18,207 nt of DNA, from assembly GCA_000434535.1 (NCBI GenBank), contig FR878704.1, positions 17,092 to 35,298 of the forward strand. Direction: 5' to 3'. Shown piece by piece: positions 1 through 6,786 of the stretch (position 1 is its first letter; each line of letters starts with the position of its first letter). The notes beneath the pieces were generated by a model. It saw only the letters and a list, made by a program, of their open reading frames with translations. It made no database searches and was not told where the DNA came from. The translations under genes and the position numbers were made by a program. The DNA comes from Collinsella sp. CAG:166. GTDB lineage: Bacteria > Actinomycetota > Coriobacteriia > Coriobacteriales > Coriobacteriaceae.

Positions 1-2
1 CT

Positions 3-839
3 TCGGTTGCGGATTCCGCGACCTGTCGGTTTTTCGACCTCTGGTATACCGGCATGTGCGGTGCACGCCTGCATGCCAAGTGTCTCCAGCCGGTTTCGGA
101 CGAGCCCGTGCCGCTGGTGCTACAGTTCCACGGCTATCCGGGTGCAAGCCGCAGCTGGTTCGAGCAGGCGTCGTTTGCGGGCATGGGCATGGCACTCATC
201 GCTCTCGATTGTCCTGGCCAGGGTGGCCCCTCCGAGGACATTGGCGGATTTGAGGGCACAACGGTTGCGGGCCATATCGTCGCCGGTATCGACGGCGACC
301 CGGCCAACCTCTACTATGTCCGCTTGCACCAAGATATTCGCATCCTGTGCCGCATCGCTCGCGAGCTCGAGGGCATCGATCTTGCCCGTGTGTTTGTGAA
401 CGGCGCGTCGCAGGGCGGCGGTTTGGGCATTGCGACCTGCGCACTTAACAGCGAGCTTATCAATCGCGCCGCCATCCTCTATCCCTTCCTGTCAGATTTC
501 CGCCTGGTCTGGGATTTGGATGCCGACGACATTGCCTACGAGGGCCTGCGCTATTGGTCTCGCTGGTTTGACGAGGACTCGACTCGTATTGACGAAGCCT
601 ATGCCAAGCTGGCGTACTTCGATTCCAAGAACTTTGCCCCCATGGTCAAATGCCCTGTGCTGTTTGGCACAGGCACAGCCGATATTGTCTGTCCGCCAGC
701 GACGCAGTTTGCGGTCTATAACAACCTGACCTGTGAAAAGCGTCATGAGTTCTTTGAAGGCTTTGGCCACGAGGAGATTCAGGATTTTGACGATCTGATC
801 ATTCCTTTTTTCTGCAAGGGAGGGGAGGCTCATGTCTAA
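3..839 (+). CDS. CE7/AXE1-family acetyl esterase, 5' end cut by window edge
   Basis: This is the C-terminal part of an alpha/beta-hydrolase of the acetylxylan esterase/cephalosporin-C deacetylase family (CE7, AXE1), which removes acetyl groups from small sugars. The frame is open to the left edge and residues before the first ATG (position 54) already fit the family (FFDLWYTG, then GARLHAKCLQP), so the gene starts outside the window. Visible landmarks are the oxyanion-loop region FHGYPG, the nucleophile elbow GASQGGG (Ser codon 408-410), the acid Asp in GTADIVCPPATQFAVYNN and the catalytic His in GFGHEEI, so the triad looks complete. It overlaps the next gene by 8 nt (ATGTCTAA). Its place before nanA, nanK and nanE suggests a role in removing O-acetyl groups from sialic acids or host glycans. 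That role is inferred; the fold and triad are seen. Confidence 0.88.
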   Translation, partial: SVADSATCRFFDLWYTGMCGARLHAKCLQPVSDEPVPLVLQFHGYPGASRSWFEQASFAGMGMALIALDCPGQGGPSEDIGGFEGTTVAGHIVAGIDGDPANLYYVRLHQDIRILCRIARELEGIDLARVFVNGASQGGGLGIATCALNSELINRAAILYPFLSDFRLVWDLDADDIAYEGLRYWSRWFDEDSTRIDEAYAKLAYFDSKNFAPMVKCPVLFGTGTADIVCPPATQFAVYNNLTCEKRHEFFEGFGHEEIQDFDDLIIPFFCKGGEAHV

Positions 840-1683
840 GTGCGAGAGCAATGTCAATGAGCTGATTGTCCCCGGGCTCGTGGGAATTCCTGGAACGGTT
901 TCGTCAAGGCTCGCAGAATATCGGGACTGGCGCGGTGATGTCCAAGCAGATGTTTCTGATTTAGAGACATGCGCTTCGAATCTTGAGATTCAAGGCCTGG
1001 CCATTACGGCGATTGATTTTGTTAACCCCTGCGCCCGTTACTCGGAGGTTTCCTTTGAGCTCGGTGACGATGCGATTCACGCTCGTTTGATCGAGCCTGT
1101 CGGTCGTGCCCGAGTATCTGAGCGCGTGCCGCTGTGCCTGATGTTCCACGACATCGATCGGCCTGTGCGCGGCTGGCATCACATGACGAGATTTGCCGCC
1201 ATGGGGTATGCCGTCCTCGCGCTGGATGACGATGTTGCTGGTGCGGACGACCTGCGGCGGGGGATTTCTTCGCCCGCTTTTGTCGAGCGCGTCCGTTGGG
1301 GTTGCGCGCTGGCGAAGGTGGCGCGCAATCTTGATGGCATGGACCCCGACCGCATCTTTGCATGGGGCGAGGGCCTTGGCGGCGGAGTCGCGCTGGCGGT
1401 TTCTGCTCTGGACGAGCGGGGCCTTGCCTGCACGGCGGTTGCCAATCCAATTCCCGGTGGTCTCGAGGCTCTGTCGTCTCGGGTGCGCGGATCGGTGCTC
1501 ATGGGCACATCGCTTATGGATGCCGTGAGCGATCCCAAGGGCCAGTTTGCCGTGTTCAACGGTCTTGAGTGTGACCGGAGGCATATCATCTATGCCAAAT
1601 ACGCTCACGAGCGCATCAATGCGTTCGAAAACGAAGTCGTCGACTTCTTTAACCAAACGTTCTACCCGTGTTCTTTGGCCTAG
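832..1683 (+). CDS. AXE1-like esterase paralogue lacking the nucleophilic serine
   Basis: A 283-residue protein that aligns with the preceding esterase across its length: EVSFELGDDAIHARLIEP near residues 72-89, the FHD region at 105-107, and a C-terminal GTSLMDAVSDPKGQFAVFNG block. The acid Asp (about residue 230) and His (about 259) remain. The nucleophile elbow, GASQGGG in the neighbour, reads GEGLGGG here, with Gly181 at the Ser position (codon 1372-1374). The usual GYGG-like turn after FHG is also changed to DIDR. As written it should not work as a serine esterase. The frame is intact and translation is coupled to the previous gene by an 8-nt overlap, so it is not an obvious pseudogene. 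It may be a partner or regulatory subunit, since CE7 enzymes form oligomers, but this is inference. Family assignment is good; function is unknown. Confidence 0.8.
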   Translation: MSKCESNVNELIVPGLVGIPGTVSSRLAEYRDWRGDVQADVSDLETCASNLEIQGLAITAIDFVNPCARYSEVSFELGDDAIHARLIEPVGRARVSERVPLCLMFHDIDRPVRGWHHMTRFAAMGYAVLALDDDVAGADDLRRGISSPAFVERVRWGCALAKVARNLDGMDPDRIFAWGEGLGGGVALAVSALDERGLACTAVANPIPGGLEALSSRVRGSVLMGTSLMDAVSDPKGQFAVFNGLECDRRHIIYAKYAHERINAFENEVVDFFNQTFYPCSLA

Positions 1684-1751
1684 ACGGCCTGGACACTGCC
1701 AACAAGAGTGGGTGGCATAGGGTCGCCCGCCAGACAACTAAGGAGATTCTT

Positions 1752-2672
1752 GTGGCAACTCAGAAATTCACCGGCGTTATCCCTCCCGTCGTTGTTCCCG
1801 ATACCGAAGACCACCAGCTCGACGTTGCCTCCTTTGAGCGCAGCATCAACCGCATGATCGATGCCGGCGTCGATGGCCTGTTCTTCCTGGGCTCCTCCGG
1901 CGAGGTCGTCTTCTCCACCGACGAGCGTCGTCGTCAGATCATCGCCGAGGCCGTCCGTATCGTCGATCACCGCGTGCCTGTTCTGGTCGGCATCATCGAC
2001 ACCGAGACCGAGCGCATGATCGAGCACGGCAAGGTCGCTCAGGAGCTGGGCGCCGATGCGCTTGTCGCCACCTGCCCGTTCTATGCCCTGCAGGGCATGA
2101 CCGAGGTCGAGGAGCACTTCCGCATCCTGCATGAGGAACTCGACCTGCCCATCTTCGCCTACGACATCCCCGTGTGCGTCCACACCAAGCTCCCCTGGAA
2201 GCTCCTTGCCAAGCTCGGCGCCGAGGGCGTCCTGGCCGGCGTCAAGGATTCCTCGGGTGATGACATTTCGTTCCGCTACCTCGTCCAGGAGAACGAGAAG
2301 AACGGCCATCCGATGAGCATTCTCACCGGTCACGAGGTTGTTGTCGACGGCGCCTACCTCGGTGGCGCCGACGGTTCCGTCCCGGGTCTCGCCAACGTTG
2401 AGCCCGAGGGCTACGTGCGTCAGTGGAAGGCCGCTCAGGCTGGTGACTGGGCTACCGTCAAGGCCGAGCAGGATCGCCTCAACGAGATTTCGCACATCTG
2501 GGATGTCACCTCGGGCGTCCAGGGCTATGCCGGTGGCGTCGGCGCCTTCAAGACCGCTATGAACCTCATGGGTATCTTCGACAGCCCGACCATGCCGCGC
2601 CCGGTGAAGGCCATGACCGGCGAGAACGTCGAGGCGATTAAGAAGGTCCTCCAGGACAACGGTCTCCTGTAA
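1752..2672 (+). CDS. nanA: N-acetylneuraminate lyase-type aldolase (DHDPS/NAL family)
   Basis: A 306-residue class I aldolase of the dihydrodipicolinate synthase/N-acetylneuraminate lyase family. Seen are the GSSGE pyruvate-carboxylate loop (residues 47-51), Tyr137 in FAYDIP and the Schiff-base Lys165 in GVKDSSGD, all at the usual spacing. The start is a GTG preceded at 6 nt by AAGGAG (1740-1745); an upstream in-frame extension to 1668 has no support because it overlaps the previous gene and lacks a better ribosome site. With a ROK kinase and a ManNAc-6-P epimerase downstream, the expected reaction is sialic acid to ManNAc plus pyruvate. Motifs alone do not exclude another 2-keto acid aldolase; the NanA call rests on context. 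Codon use is strongly biased, suggesting good expression. Confidence 0.82.
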   Translation: MATQKFTGVIPPVVVPDTEDHQLDVASFERSINRMIDAGVDGLFFLGSSGEVVFSTDERRRQIIAEAVRIVDHRVPVLVGIIDTETERMIEHGKVAQELGADALVATCPFYALQGMTEVEEHFRILHEELDLPIFAYDIPVCVHTKLPWKLLAKLGAEGVLAGVKDSSGDDISFRYLVQENEKNGHPMSILTGHEVVVDGAYLGGADGSVPGLANVEPEGYVRQWKAAQAGDWATVKAEQDRLNEISHIWDVTSGVQGYAGGVGAFKTAMNLMGIFDSPTMPRPVKAMTGENVEAIKKVLQDNGLL

Positions 2673-2675
2673 AGC

Positions 2676-2770
2676 TTCCCCAGGCACCCGATCTTGGGGC
2701 TCAAGTGGTCGGGCGTGACCCATTAGGTCAACGCCCGACCACTTTCACCCCAACCTCGGGCACCTGGGAA
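2676..2770 (+). repeat. Large imperfect inverted repeat between nanA and nanK
   Basis: An inner hairpin pairs AAGTGGTCGGGCGTGACC (2703-2720) with 2726-2744 around the loop CATTA, with one bulged A. Outside it, 2679-2700 (CCCAGGCACCCGATCTTGGG) pairs imperfectly with 2749-2768 (CCCCAACCTCGGGCACCTGG). The whole element spans nearly the full gap and has no T-run after it, so it is not a classic intrinsic terminator. It could be an mRNA-processing or stability element within the operon, or a palindromic dispersed repeat of the REP/MITE type. Confidence 0.7.
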
Positions 2771-2842
2771 ACCTTTACTGAGTTGCGGCGATAACACCGC
2801 CTTCATTTCCTGTAGTTGTTTTTATCTCCTAAGGAGAGCGAC

Positions 2843-3808
2843 ATGGAGAACAAGTACGTCTGCTCTGTCGATATCGGCGGAACTAAGATCGCGACTGCCA
2901 TCATGGAGTACCCGGCTGACGGCAGCGTGCCCCATCCCGTTTTTGAGGCCGAGGTTCCTACCGAGGCCCAGGAGGGCGGCGAGGCCGTCTTCCAGCGTAT
3001 CGAGGCGTCCATCAAGGCTGCTCTCGAGGCGAATCCCGATGTCGAGGTCCTTGGCGTCGGTATCGGTGCCGCCGGCGTCGTCGATCCCAAGACGGGCGCC
3101 ATCGCGTATGCCAACGAGATCATGCCCGGCTGGTCCGGCGTTCAGTTGGGGCCGCGTCTGCGCGAGGACCTCGGTCTTCCCGTTGCCGTCGTAGGCGACG
3201 TGCAGGCTCATGCTCTGGGCGAGGCCCACTGGGGCGTCGGCAAGGGCAAGTTCTCCGTCTTGTGTCTTGGCATCGGTACGGGCATCGGCGGCGCATATGT
3301 CGAGAACGGCCGCGTGATGCAGGGCTTCCATGGTGCTGCTGGCCATATGGGCCACATCGAGTGCTCGGCTGCCGCCGGCATTCCGTGCGCCTGCGGGCGT
3401 TCCGGCCATCTGGAGTCGGTTGCTTCGGGCACATCCATTGGTCGAATGTACGATGAGCGTTTTGGCCGCGTCGACCCCAGCCGTCCTTCGGTCGGTCGCG
3501 ATGTGAACGACCTGTGCCGTGCGGGCGACGCAAAGGCGACCGAGGTCATCCATGACGCCGGCTTTGCGCTGGGCGCCAGCTTGGGCTCGCTCGCTAACAT
3601 CCTGGACCCTGAGGTCATCGTGCTTTCGGGCGGCGTGATTCACCAAGGTCCCGATTGGCGTTCGCAGACGTGGAAGGATTCGGTGCACGAGGGCTATGCC
3701 AGCCAGGCGCTCGATCCGCTTCAGGACACGCCGATCCTCATCGGTTCTCTTGAGGGCGATGCTCCGCTCATCGGTGCCGCCGAACACCTTCTTGCGTCGT
3801 TGAAATAA
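2843..3808 (+). CDS. nanK: ROK-family sugar kinase, probable N-acetylmannosamine kinase
   Basis: A 321-residue ROK kinase. The ATP phosphate loop DIGGTK lies at residues 10-15, the catalytic Asp in VVGDVQAHALGE at about 119, and the glycine-rich GIGTGIGG at 143-150. The zinc motif is GHMGH (His168) followed by CACGRSGHLE (Cys182, Cys184, His189). The last ligand is normally Cys in a GCLE motif, so this protein has a Cys-to-His change that could still bind zinc. The ATG at 2843 follows AAGGAG (2831-2836) by 6 nt. Placed between nanA and nanE, it most likely phosphorylates ManNAc to ManNAc-6-P with ATP. A glucokinase or another hexosamine kinase is possible from motifs alone. Confidence 0.8.
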   Translation: MENKYVCSVDIGGTKIATAIMEYPADGSVPHPVFEAEVPTEAQEGGEAVFQRIEASIKAALEANPDVEVLGVGIGAAGVVDPKTGAIAYANEIMPGWSGVQLGPRLREDLGLPVAVVGDVQAHALGEAHWGVGKGKFSVLCLGIGTGIGGAYVENGRVMQGFHGAAGHMGHIECSAAAGIPCACGRSGHLESVASGTSIGRMYDERFGRVDPSRPSVGRDVNDLCRAGDAKATEVIHDAGFALGASLGSLANILDPEVIVLSGGVIHQGPDWRSQTWKDSVHEGYASQALDPLQDTPILIGSLEGDAPLIGAAEHLLASLK

Positions 3809-3825
3809 ACATAGCTACCAAGTGC

Positions 3826-3923
3826 GCCTTCTGAGGTGCCGCAGATTGACGTGAAAGAGGAGCGAAGCGTACTTCGGTACGCGAGCGACGGTTTGAACGT
3901 CAAGGTGCGGTGTCTCAGAAGGC
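3826..3923 (+). repeat. Structured palindromic element between nanK and nanE
   Basis: The left arm 3826-3852 (beginning GCCTTCTGAGG) and right arm 3897-3923 (ending CTCAGAAGGC) are inverted copies matching at 22 of 27 positions, with some mismatches allowing G-U pairs. Inside sits a perfect 6-bp hairpin, GCGTAC-TTCG-GTACGC (3867-3882), closed by the very stable UUCG-type loop. The flanks contain GAGCGAAGCG and GCGAGCGACG. No T-run follows and no ORF fits. It could be an intra-operon RNA element or a dispersed REP-like repeat. Confidence 0.75.
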
Positions 3924-3948
3924 TGTTTTGAGAAAGGTTGAGTCGAAC

Positions 3949-4635
3949 ATGACCGTTGATCCTTTGATCCAGTCCCTGAAGGGCAAGCTCGTCGTGAGCG
4001 TTCAGGCGTATATGGGCGAGCCGCTTCGTACGCCCGAGACCATGGCGCAAATGTCTCGCGCTTGCGAGCTCGGCGGCGCTGCCGCCATTCGCTGCCAGGG
4101 CCTTGCCGACATTGCCGCCATTAAGGGTCGCTGTGAGGTTCCCGTCATCGGCCTGTGGAAGGATGGGCACGAGGGCGTTTACATCACGCCGACGCTGCGT
4201 CACGCTCGCGCCTGCGTTGCTGCCGGTGCCGATATCGTGGCGATCGACGCCACCGATCGTCCGCGCCCCGATGGCAAGACGGTCGAGGATACCTTCCGCC
4301 CGCTGCACGAGGAGGGTGTGCTCCTGATGGCGGATTGTGCCACCATCGAGGATATTCGCCGTGCTGTTGATATGGGCTTTGACCTGGTATCCACCACGCT
4401 TTCTCATGGCGTCGCCGCCATCGACTGCACCATGGCCGATGGCCCCGACCTGCCGCTCCTGCGTCAGGCGACTGAGGAATTCCCCGGCCTTCCCATCATT
4501 TGCGAGGGTCGCGTGCATACGCCCGAGGAGGCTCGCGCCGCGATCGATGCTGGCGCCTGGGCCGTTGTCGTCGGCACCGCCATCACGCACCCCACGAGTA
4601 TTACGAGTTGGTTCAAGGCGGCGCTTGAGGCGTAA
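3949..4635 (+). CDS. nanE: Putative N-acylglucosamine/ManNAc-6-phosphate 2-epimerase
   Basis: A 228-residue TIM-barrel enzyme converting ManNAc-6-P to GlcNAc-6-P, the last dedicated step of sialic acid breakdown. Family landmarks are VVSVQAYMGEPL near the N-terminus, IRCQG (47-51), VIGLWKDGHEGVYITPTL with Lys71, the VAIDATDRPRPDGK block (about 97-110), and IICEGRVHTPEEA with Glu about 186; the Lys and Glu match the catalytic residues known for NanE. Length is normal for the family (about 220-235). The ATG at 3949 follows AGAAAGG (3931-3937). A longer in-frame start at 3910 would fall inside the right arm of the upstream palindrome and is less likely. A terminator follows. Confidence 0.92.
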   Translation: MTVDPLIQSLKGKLVVSVQAYMGEPLRTPETMAQMSRACELGGAAAIRCQGLADIAAIKGRCEVPVIGLWKDGHEGVYITPTLRHARACVAAGADIVAIDATDRPRPDGKTVEDTFRPLHEEGVLLMADCATIEDIRRAVDMGFDLVSTTLSHGVAAIDCTMADGPDLPLLRQATEEFPGLPIICEGRVHTPEEARAAIDAGAWAVVVGTAITHPTSITSWFKAALEA

Positions 4636-4686
4636 GACAGGCCTCGTATCCGCTCTGGGCGCTATACTCAATATAGGCAATTGACC

Positions 4687-4723
4687 GCGCGGGATCCGGG
4701 TTGCTGGGTCCCGCGCTTGTTTT
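4687..4723 (+). terminator. Rho-independent terminator after nanE
   Basis: GCGCGGGATCC (4687-4697) pairs with GGGTCCCGCGC (4706-4716), 11 bp with one G-U pair and an 8-nt loop, followed by TTGTTTT. It closes the nan unit and lies just before the rapZ ribosome site, so rapZ must start downstream or rely on read-through. A TATACT box at 4663-4668 is a possible -10 for rapZ but no convincing -35 was found. Confidence 0.8.
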
Positions 4724-4736
4724 CGGGAGGCAGCAC

Positions 4737-5657
4737 ATGCAAAAGGGAGATGCCATGGATGCGGCGGAGCGCTCGGAGCGCATCCCCGATATCGTCATCA
4801 TCACCGGAATGTCCGGATCAGGCCGCACACAGGCCATGCACGTGTTCGAGGACATGGGCTATTTTTGCATCGATAACCTGCCTCCGCGTCTCATCGCCCA
4901 GCTTGCCGAGCTCGTCGGCATCAATACGGGCGTGGGCAGGCATCTCGCCGTCACCTGCGATTTGCGTAGCCAGGGACTGTTTGACGAGCTGCTCGATGCG
5001 GTCGCCGCGCTCGAGGAGCGCGAGATGAGCTGCGACATCGTGTTCCTGGAGGCTTCTGACGAGGTGCTGATTCGTCGCTACAGCGAAAATCGCCGCCGTC
5101 ATCCCATTGCTAAGCCGGGGGAGACTACGGCCGATGCCATTCAGCGCGAGCGCCTGCAGCTGCAGGGGGTGCGCGATCGAGCCGATATGATCATCGACAC
5201 GAGCCGCCTGCGTACCTCTGCCCTGCGCAACAAATTGCGCATGGCGTTCTCCGAGTTGTCCGACCAGCAGCTCATGGACGTTCACGTGTTCTCGTTTGGC
5301 TTTAAGCACGGTATGCCCGTTGAGGCGGACATTATGATCGACGTTCGCTTCCTGCCCAATCCGTTCTACGATCCCGAGATGCGCACCATGACCGGTCTCG
5401 ATAAGAAGGTCTCCGACTTTGTTCTGGACCATCCCAAGACCCAGGAGTTCTGGAAAGCTTGGACGCAGCTGCTCGATACGGTGATGCCGGGCTATATCGC
5501 GGAGGGCAAGCCACAGCTTTCTATTGCCATCGGCTGCACGGGCGGTCAACACCGCAGCGTTGCCATCGCCGAGGCCACGGCACGTTATTTGGAAGGCGCC
5601 CAATATCACGTGAGCATTTCCCACCGCGACCTGTCGCGCGCCAACACGAAAGCATAG
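4737..5657 (+). CDS. rapZ: RapZ-family nucleotide-binding protein
   Basis: A 306-residue RapZ/YvcJ protein. The P-loop is ITGMSGSGRTQA (about 22-33), with Arg where many P-loops have Lys, a variant recalled as common in actinobacterial members. It is followed by VFEDMGYFCIDNLPP. The C-terminal domain carries RFLPNPFYDPEMR, GCTGGQHRSV and SHRDLSRANTK, the conserved RapZ block linked in E. coli to glucosamine-6-P sensing and GlmZ RNA control. In Gram-positives the family binds nucleotides and its target is less clear. The ATG at 4737 follows GGGAGG (4725-4730) by 6 nt; an ATG at 4755 after AAGGGAG is an equally possible start. whiA follows 6 nt after the stop, the usual pairing, although yvcK is missing between them. 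Confidence 0.93.
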   Translation: MQKGDAMDAAERSERIPDIVIITGMSGSGRTQAMHVFEDMGYFCIDNLPPRLIAQLAELVGINTGVGRHLAVTCDLRSQGLFDELLDAVAALEEREMSCDIVFLEASDEVLIRRYSENRRRHPIAKPGETTADAIQRERLQLQGVRDRADMIIDTSRLRTSALRNKLRMAFSELSDQQLMDVHVFSFGFKHGMPVEADIMIDVRFLPNPFYDPEMRTMTGLDKKVSDFVLDHPKTQEFWKAWTQLLDTVMPGYIAEGKPQLSIAIGCTGGQHRSVAIAEATARYLEGAQYHVSISHRDLSRANTKA

Positions 5658-5663
5658 GCCTGC

Positions 5664-6593
5664 ATGTCGTTTACCGCCGAGGTGCGTGACGAACTCGCGC
5701 GCTGCGAACCCGAATGTGAATACTGCGATTTGTCGACGCTTGCCGCCCTAACGCGTGTGAGCGGTACACTTTCGCTGGCCGGCTCCGGGCGGTATCGTTT
5801 GACGGTCGCGACCGAGACGGGCGCCGTCGCGCGCACGATGATCACACTGACGCATCGCATCCTTAAGCTCAAAACGGAATTCACCGTTCGTAAATCTGTA
5901 TTGCATAAGGTTCGAAACTACCTCATCACCTTGCCTGATCAGCCAGACCTGGATAAGGCTCTGGTGCTGCTGGGCATCCTCGACCGCAGGGGAGGACTTG
6001 TCGCCGGCGTGCCCCGACATATCGTTGCCCGTCCCTGCTGCAGGCTTGCCTATATCCGCGGCGCGCTCATCGCCGGCGGCTTCGTGGCCGATCCACGCGG
6101 CGATTTTCATTTGGAGATCGCTGTGCAGGGCGAGCAATATGCCAAGGGGCTTTGCGATCTGTTGGAGCAGATTGGGGTCCATGCTCGTGTTAATGCACGG
6201 CGGGGGTCATATGCCGTGTACATTAAGAGCGCCGAGGAAATCGAGCATCTATTAAAGCTGATTGGCGCCAAGCGCAGCGTTGCCGAGATTGAGGAGGCGC
6301 GCGCGGTCAAGTTGGTTAAGAACGATGTGAACCGTCGCGTGAACGCCGAGCTCGCCAACCAGACCAGAAGTGCGGGTGCCGCCCAGCATCAGCTTGCGCT
6401 TATCGATGAGCTCGAGCAGCGAGGCCTTCGCGATGCGCTTCCGGATGCCTTGGCGGTCTTTTGCGACCTGCGCGAGCGCTATCCCGATCTTTCGCTGCGT
6501 GATTTAGGGGAGATGGCTGACCCTCCCTTGTCGAAGTCGGCCCTCTACCATCGTGTTTTACGGCTTGAAAAGCTCATTGAAGCAAACAGGTAG
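5664..6593 (+). CDS. whiA: WhiA, DNA-binding regulator of sporulation/division type
   Basis: A 309-residue WhiA protein. It opens with the typical MSFTAEVRDELAR, followed by a LAGLIDADG endonuclease-like domain without catalytic use (region RLAYIRGALIAGGFVADPRGDFHLEI, about residues 127-153). It ends in a helix-turn-helix (LSLRDLGEMADPPLSKSALY, then HRVLRL). In Streptomyces WhiA acts with WhiB on sporulation division genes; in Bacillus it affects division and chromosome segregation. Non-sporulating Actinobacteria keep it, so a division or growth role is expected here. It lies 6 nt after rapZ with a weak ribosome site, implying coupled translation. Length is normal. Confidence 0.94.
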   Translation: MSFTAEVRDELARCEPECEYCDLSTLAALTRVSGTLSLAGSGRYRLTVATETGAVARTMITLTHRILKLKTEFTVRKSVLHKVRNYLITLPDQPDLDKALVLLGILDRRGGLVAGVPRHIVARPCCRLAYIRGALIAGGFVADPRGDFHLEIAVQGEQYAKGLCDLLEQIGVHARVNARRGSYAVYIKSAEEIEHLLKLIGAKRSVAEIEEARAVKLVKNDVNRRVNAELANQTRSAGAAQHQLALIDELEQRGLRDALPDALAVFCDLRERYPDLSLRDLGEMADPPLSKSALYHRVLRLEKLIEANR

Positions 6594-6638
6594 TTTGAAG
6601 TATCGACCTATATACGGATTTAGCTGCTATTTTAGTCT

Positions 6639-6652
6639 TTAAAACGTTTTAA
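6639..6652. promoter_or_regulatory. Perfect 14-bp palindrome upstream of gap
   Basis: TTAAAACGTTTTAA is a perfect palindrome with an AACGTT core, the general form of LacI/CcpA-family operators. It sits about 60 bp upstream of the proposed gap -10. The regulator is unknown; the symmetry is seen, the role inferred. Confidence 0.45.
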
Positions 6653-6668
6653 CGTAAATTTGATTTTC

Positions 6669-6692
6669 AATTTCGAGCATTCTCGTGAAATT
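6669..6692. promoter_or_regulatory. Inverted repeat overlapping the gap -35 region
   Basis: AATTTCGAG (6669-6677) pairs with CTCGTGAAATT (6682-6692) around CATT, with a 2-nt bulge (GT). It covers the proposed -35 hexamer of gap, the expected place for a repressor site. Confidence 0.4.
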
Positions 6693-6714
6693 CAAGTCAA
6701 AAAAAAGGTATATT
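6685..6714 (+). promoter_or_regulatory. Probable gap promoter
   Basis: GTGAAA (6685-6690), an 18-nt spacer, then TATATT (6709-6714) within a markedly AT-rich stretch in an otherwise GC-rich region. Transcription would begin near 6721, giving a leader of about 65 nt before gap. No other -10/-35 pair of similar quality was found in the 193-nt gap between whiA and gap. Confidence 0.5.
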
Positions 6715-6786
6715 AGGCGAGTGGTTAGTTTGTGGGCCTCAACGGCGGGCGCTGTAGCTCGCGGGGGCCTTACGAAAGGAGACACA

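Noticed and set aside
2787..2823. Intrinsic terminator just before nanK (GGCG...CGCC and a later T-run)
   Set aside because: The stem is only 4 bp and the T-run is too far away, directly against the nanK ribosome site.
3826..3923. CRISPR or tRNA-like structure in the nanK-nanE gap
   Set aside because: There are no repeated spacer units, and no cloverleaf, anticodon arm or CCA end; it is a simple nested inverted repeat.
3910..3948. Earlier start for nanE
   Set aside because: It lies inside the right arm of the palindrome, lacks a ribosome site and adds residues absent from the family.
4758..4840. Broken P-loop in rapZ because Arg replaces Lys
   Set aside because: The surrounding sequence is fully conserved and Arg at this place is, as far as known, common among actinobacterial RapZ proteins, so it is not a sign of inactivation.
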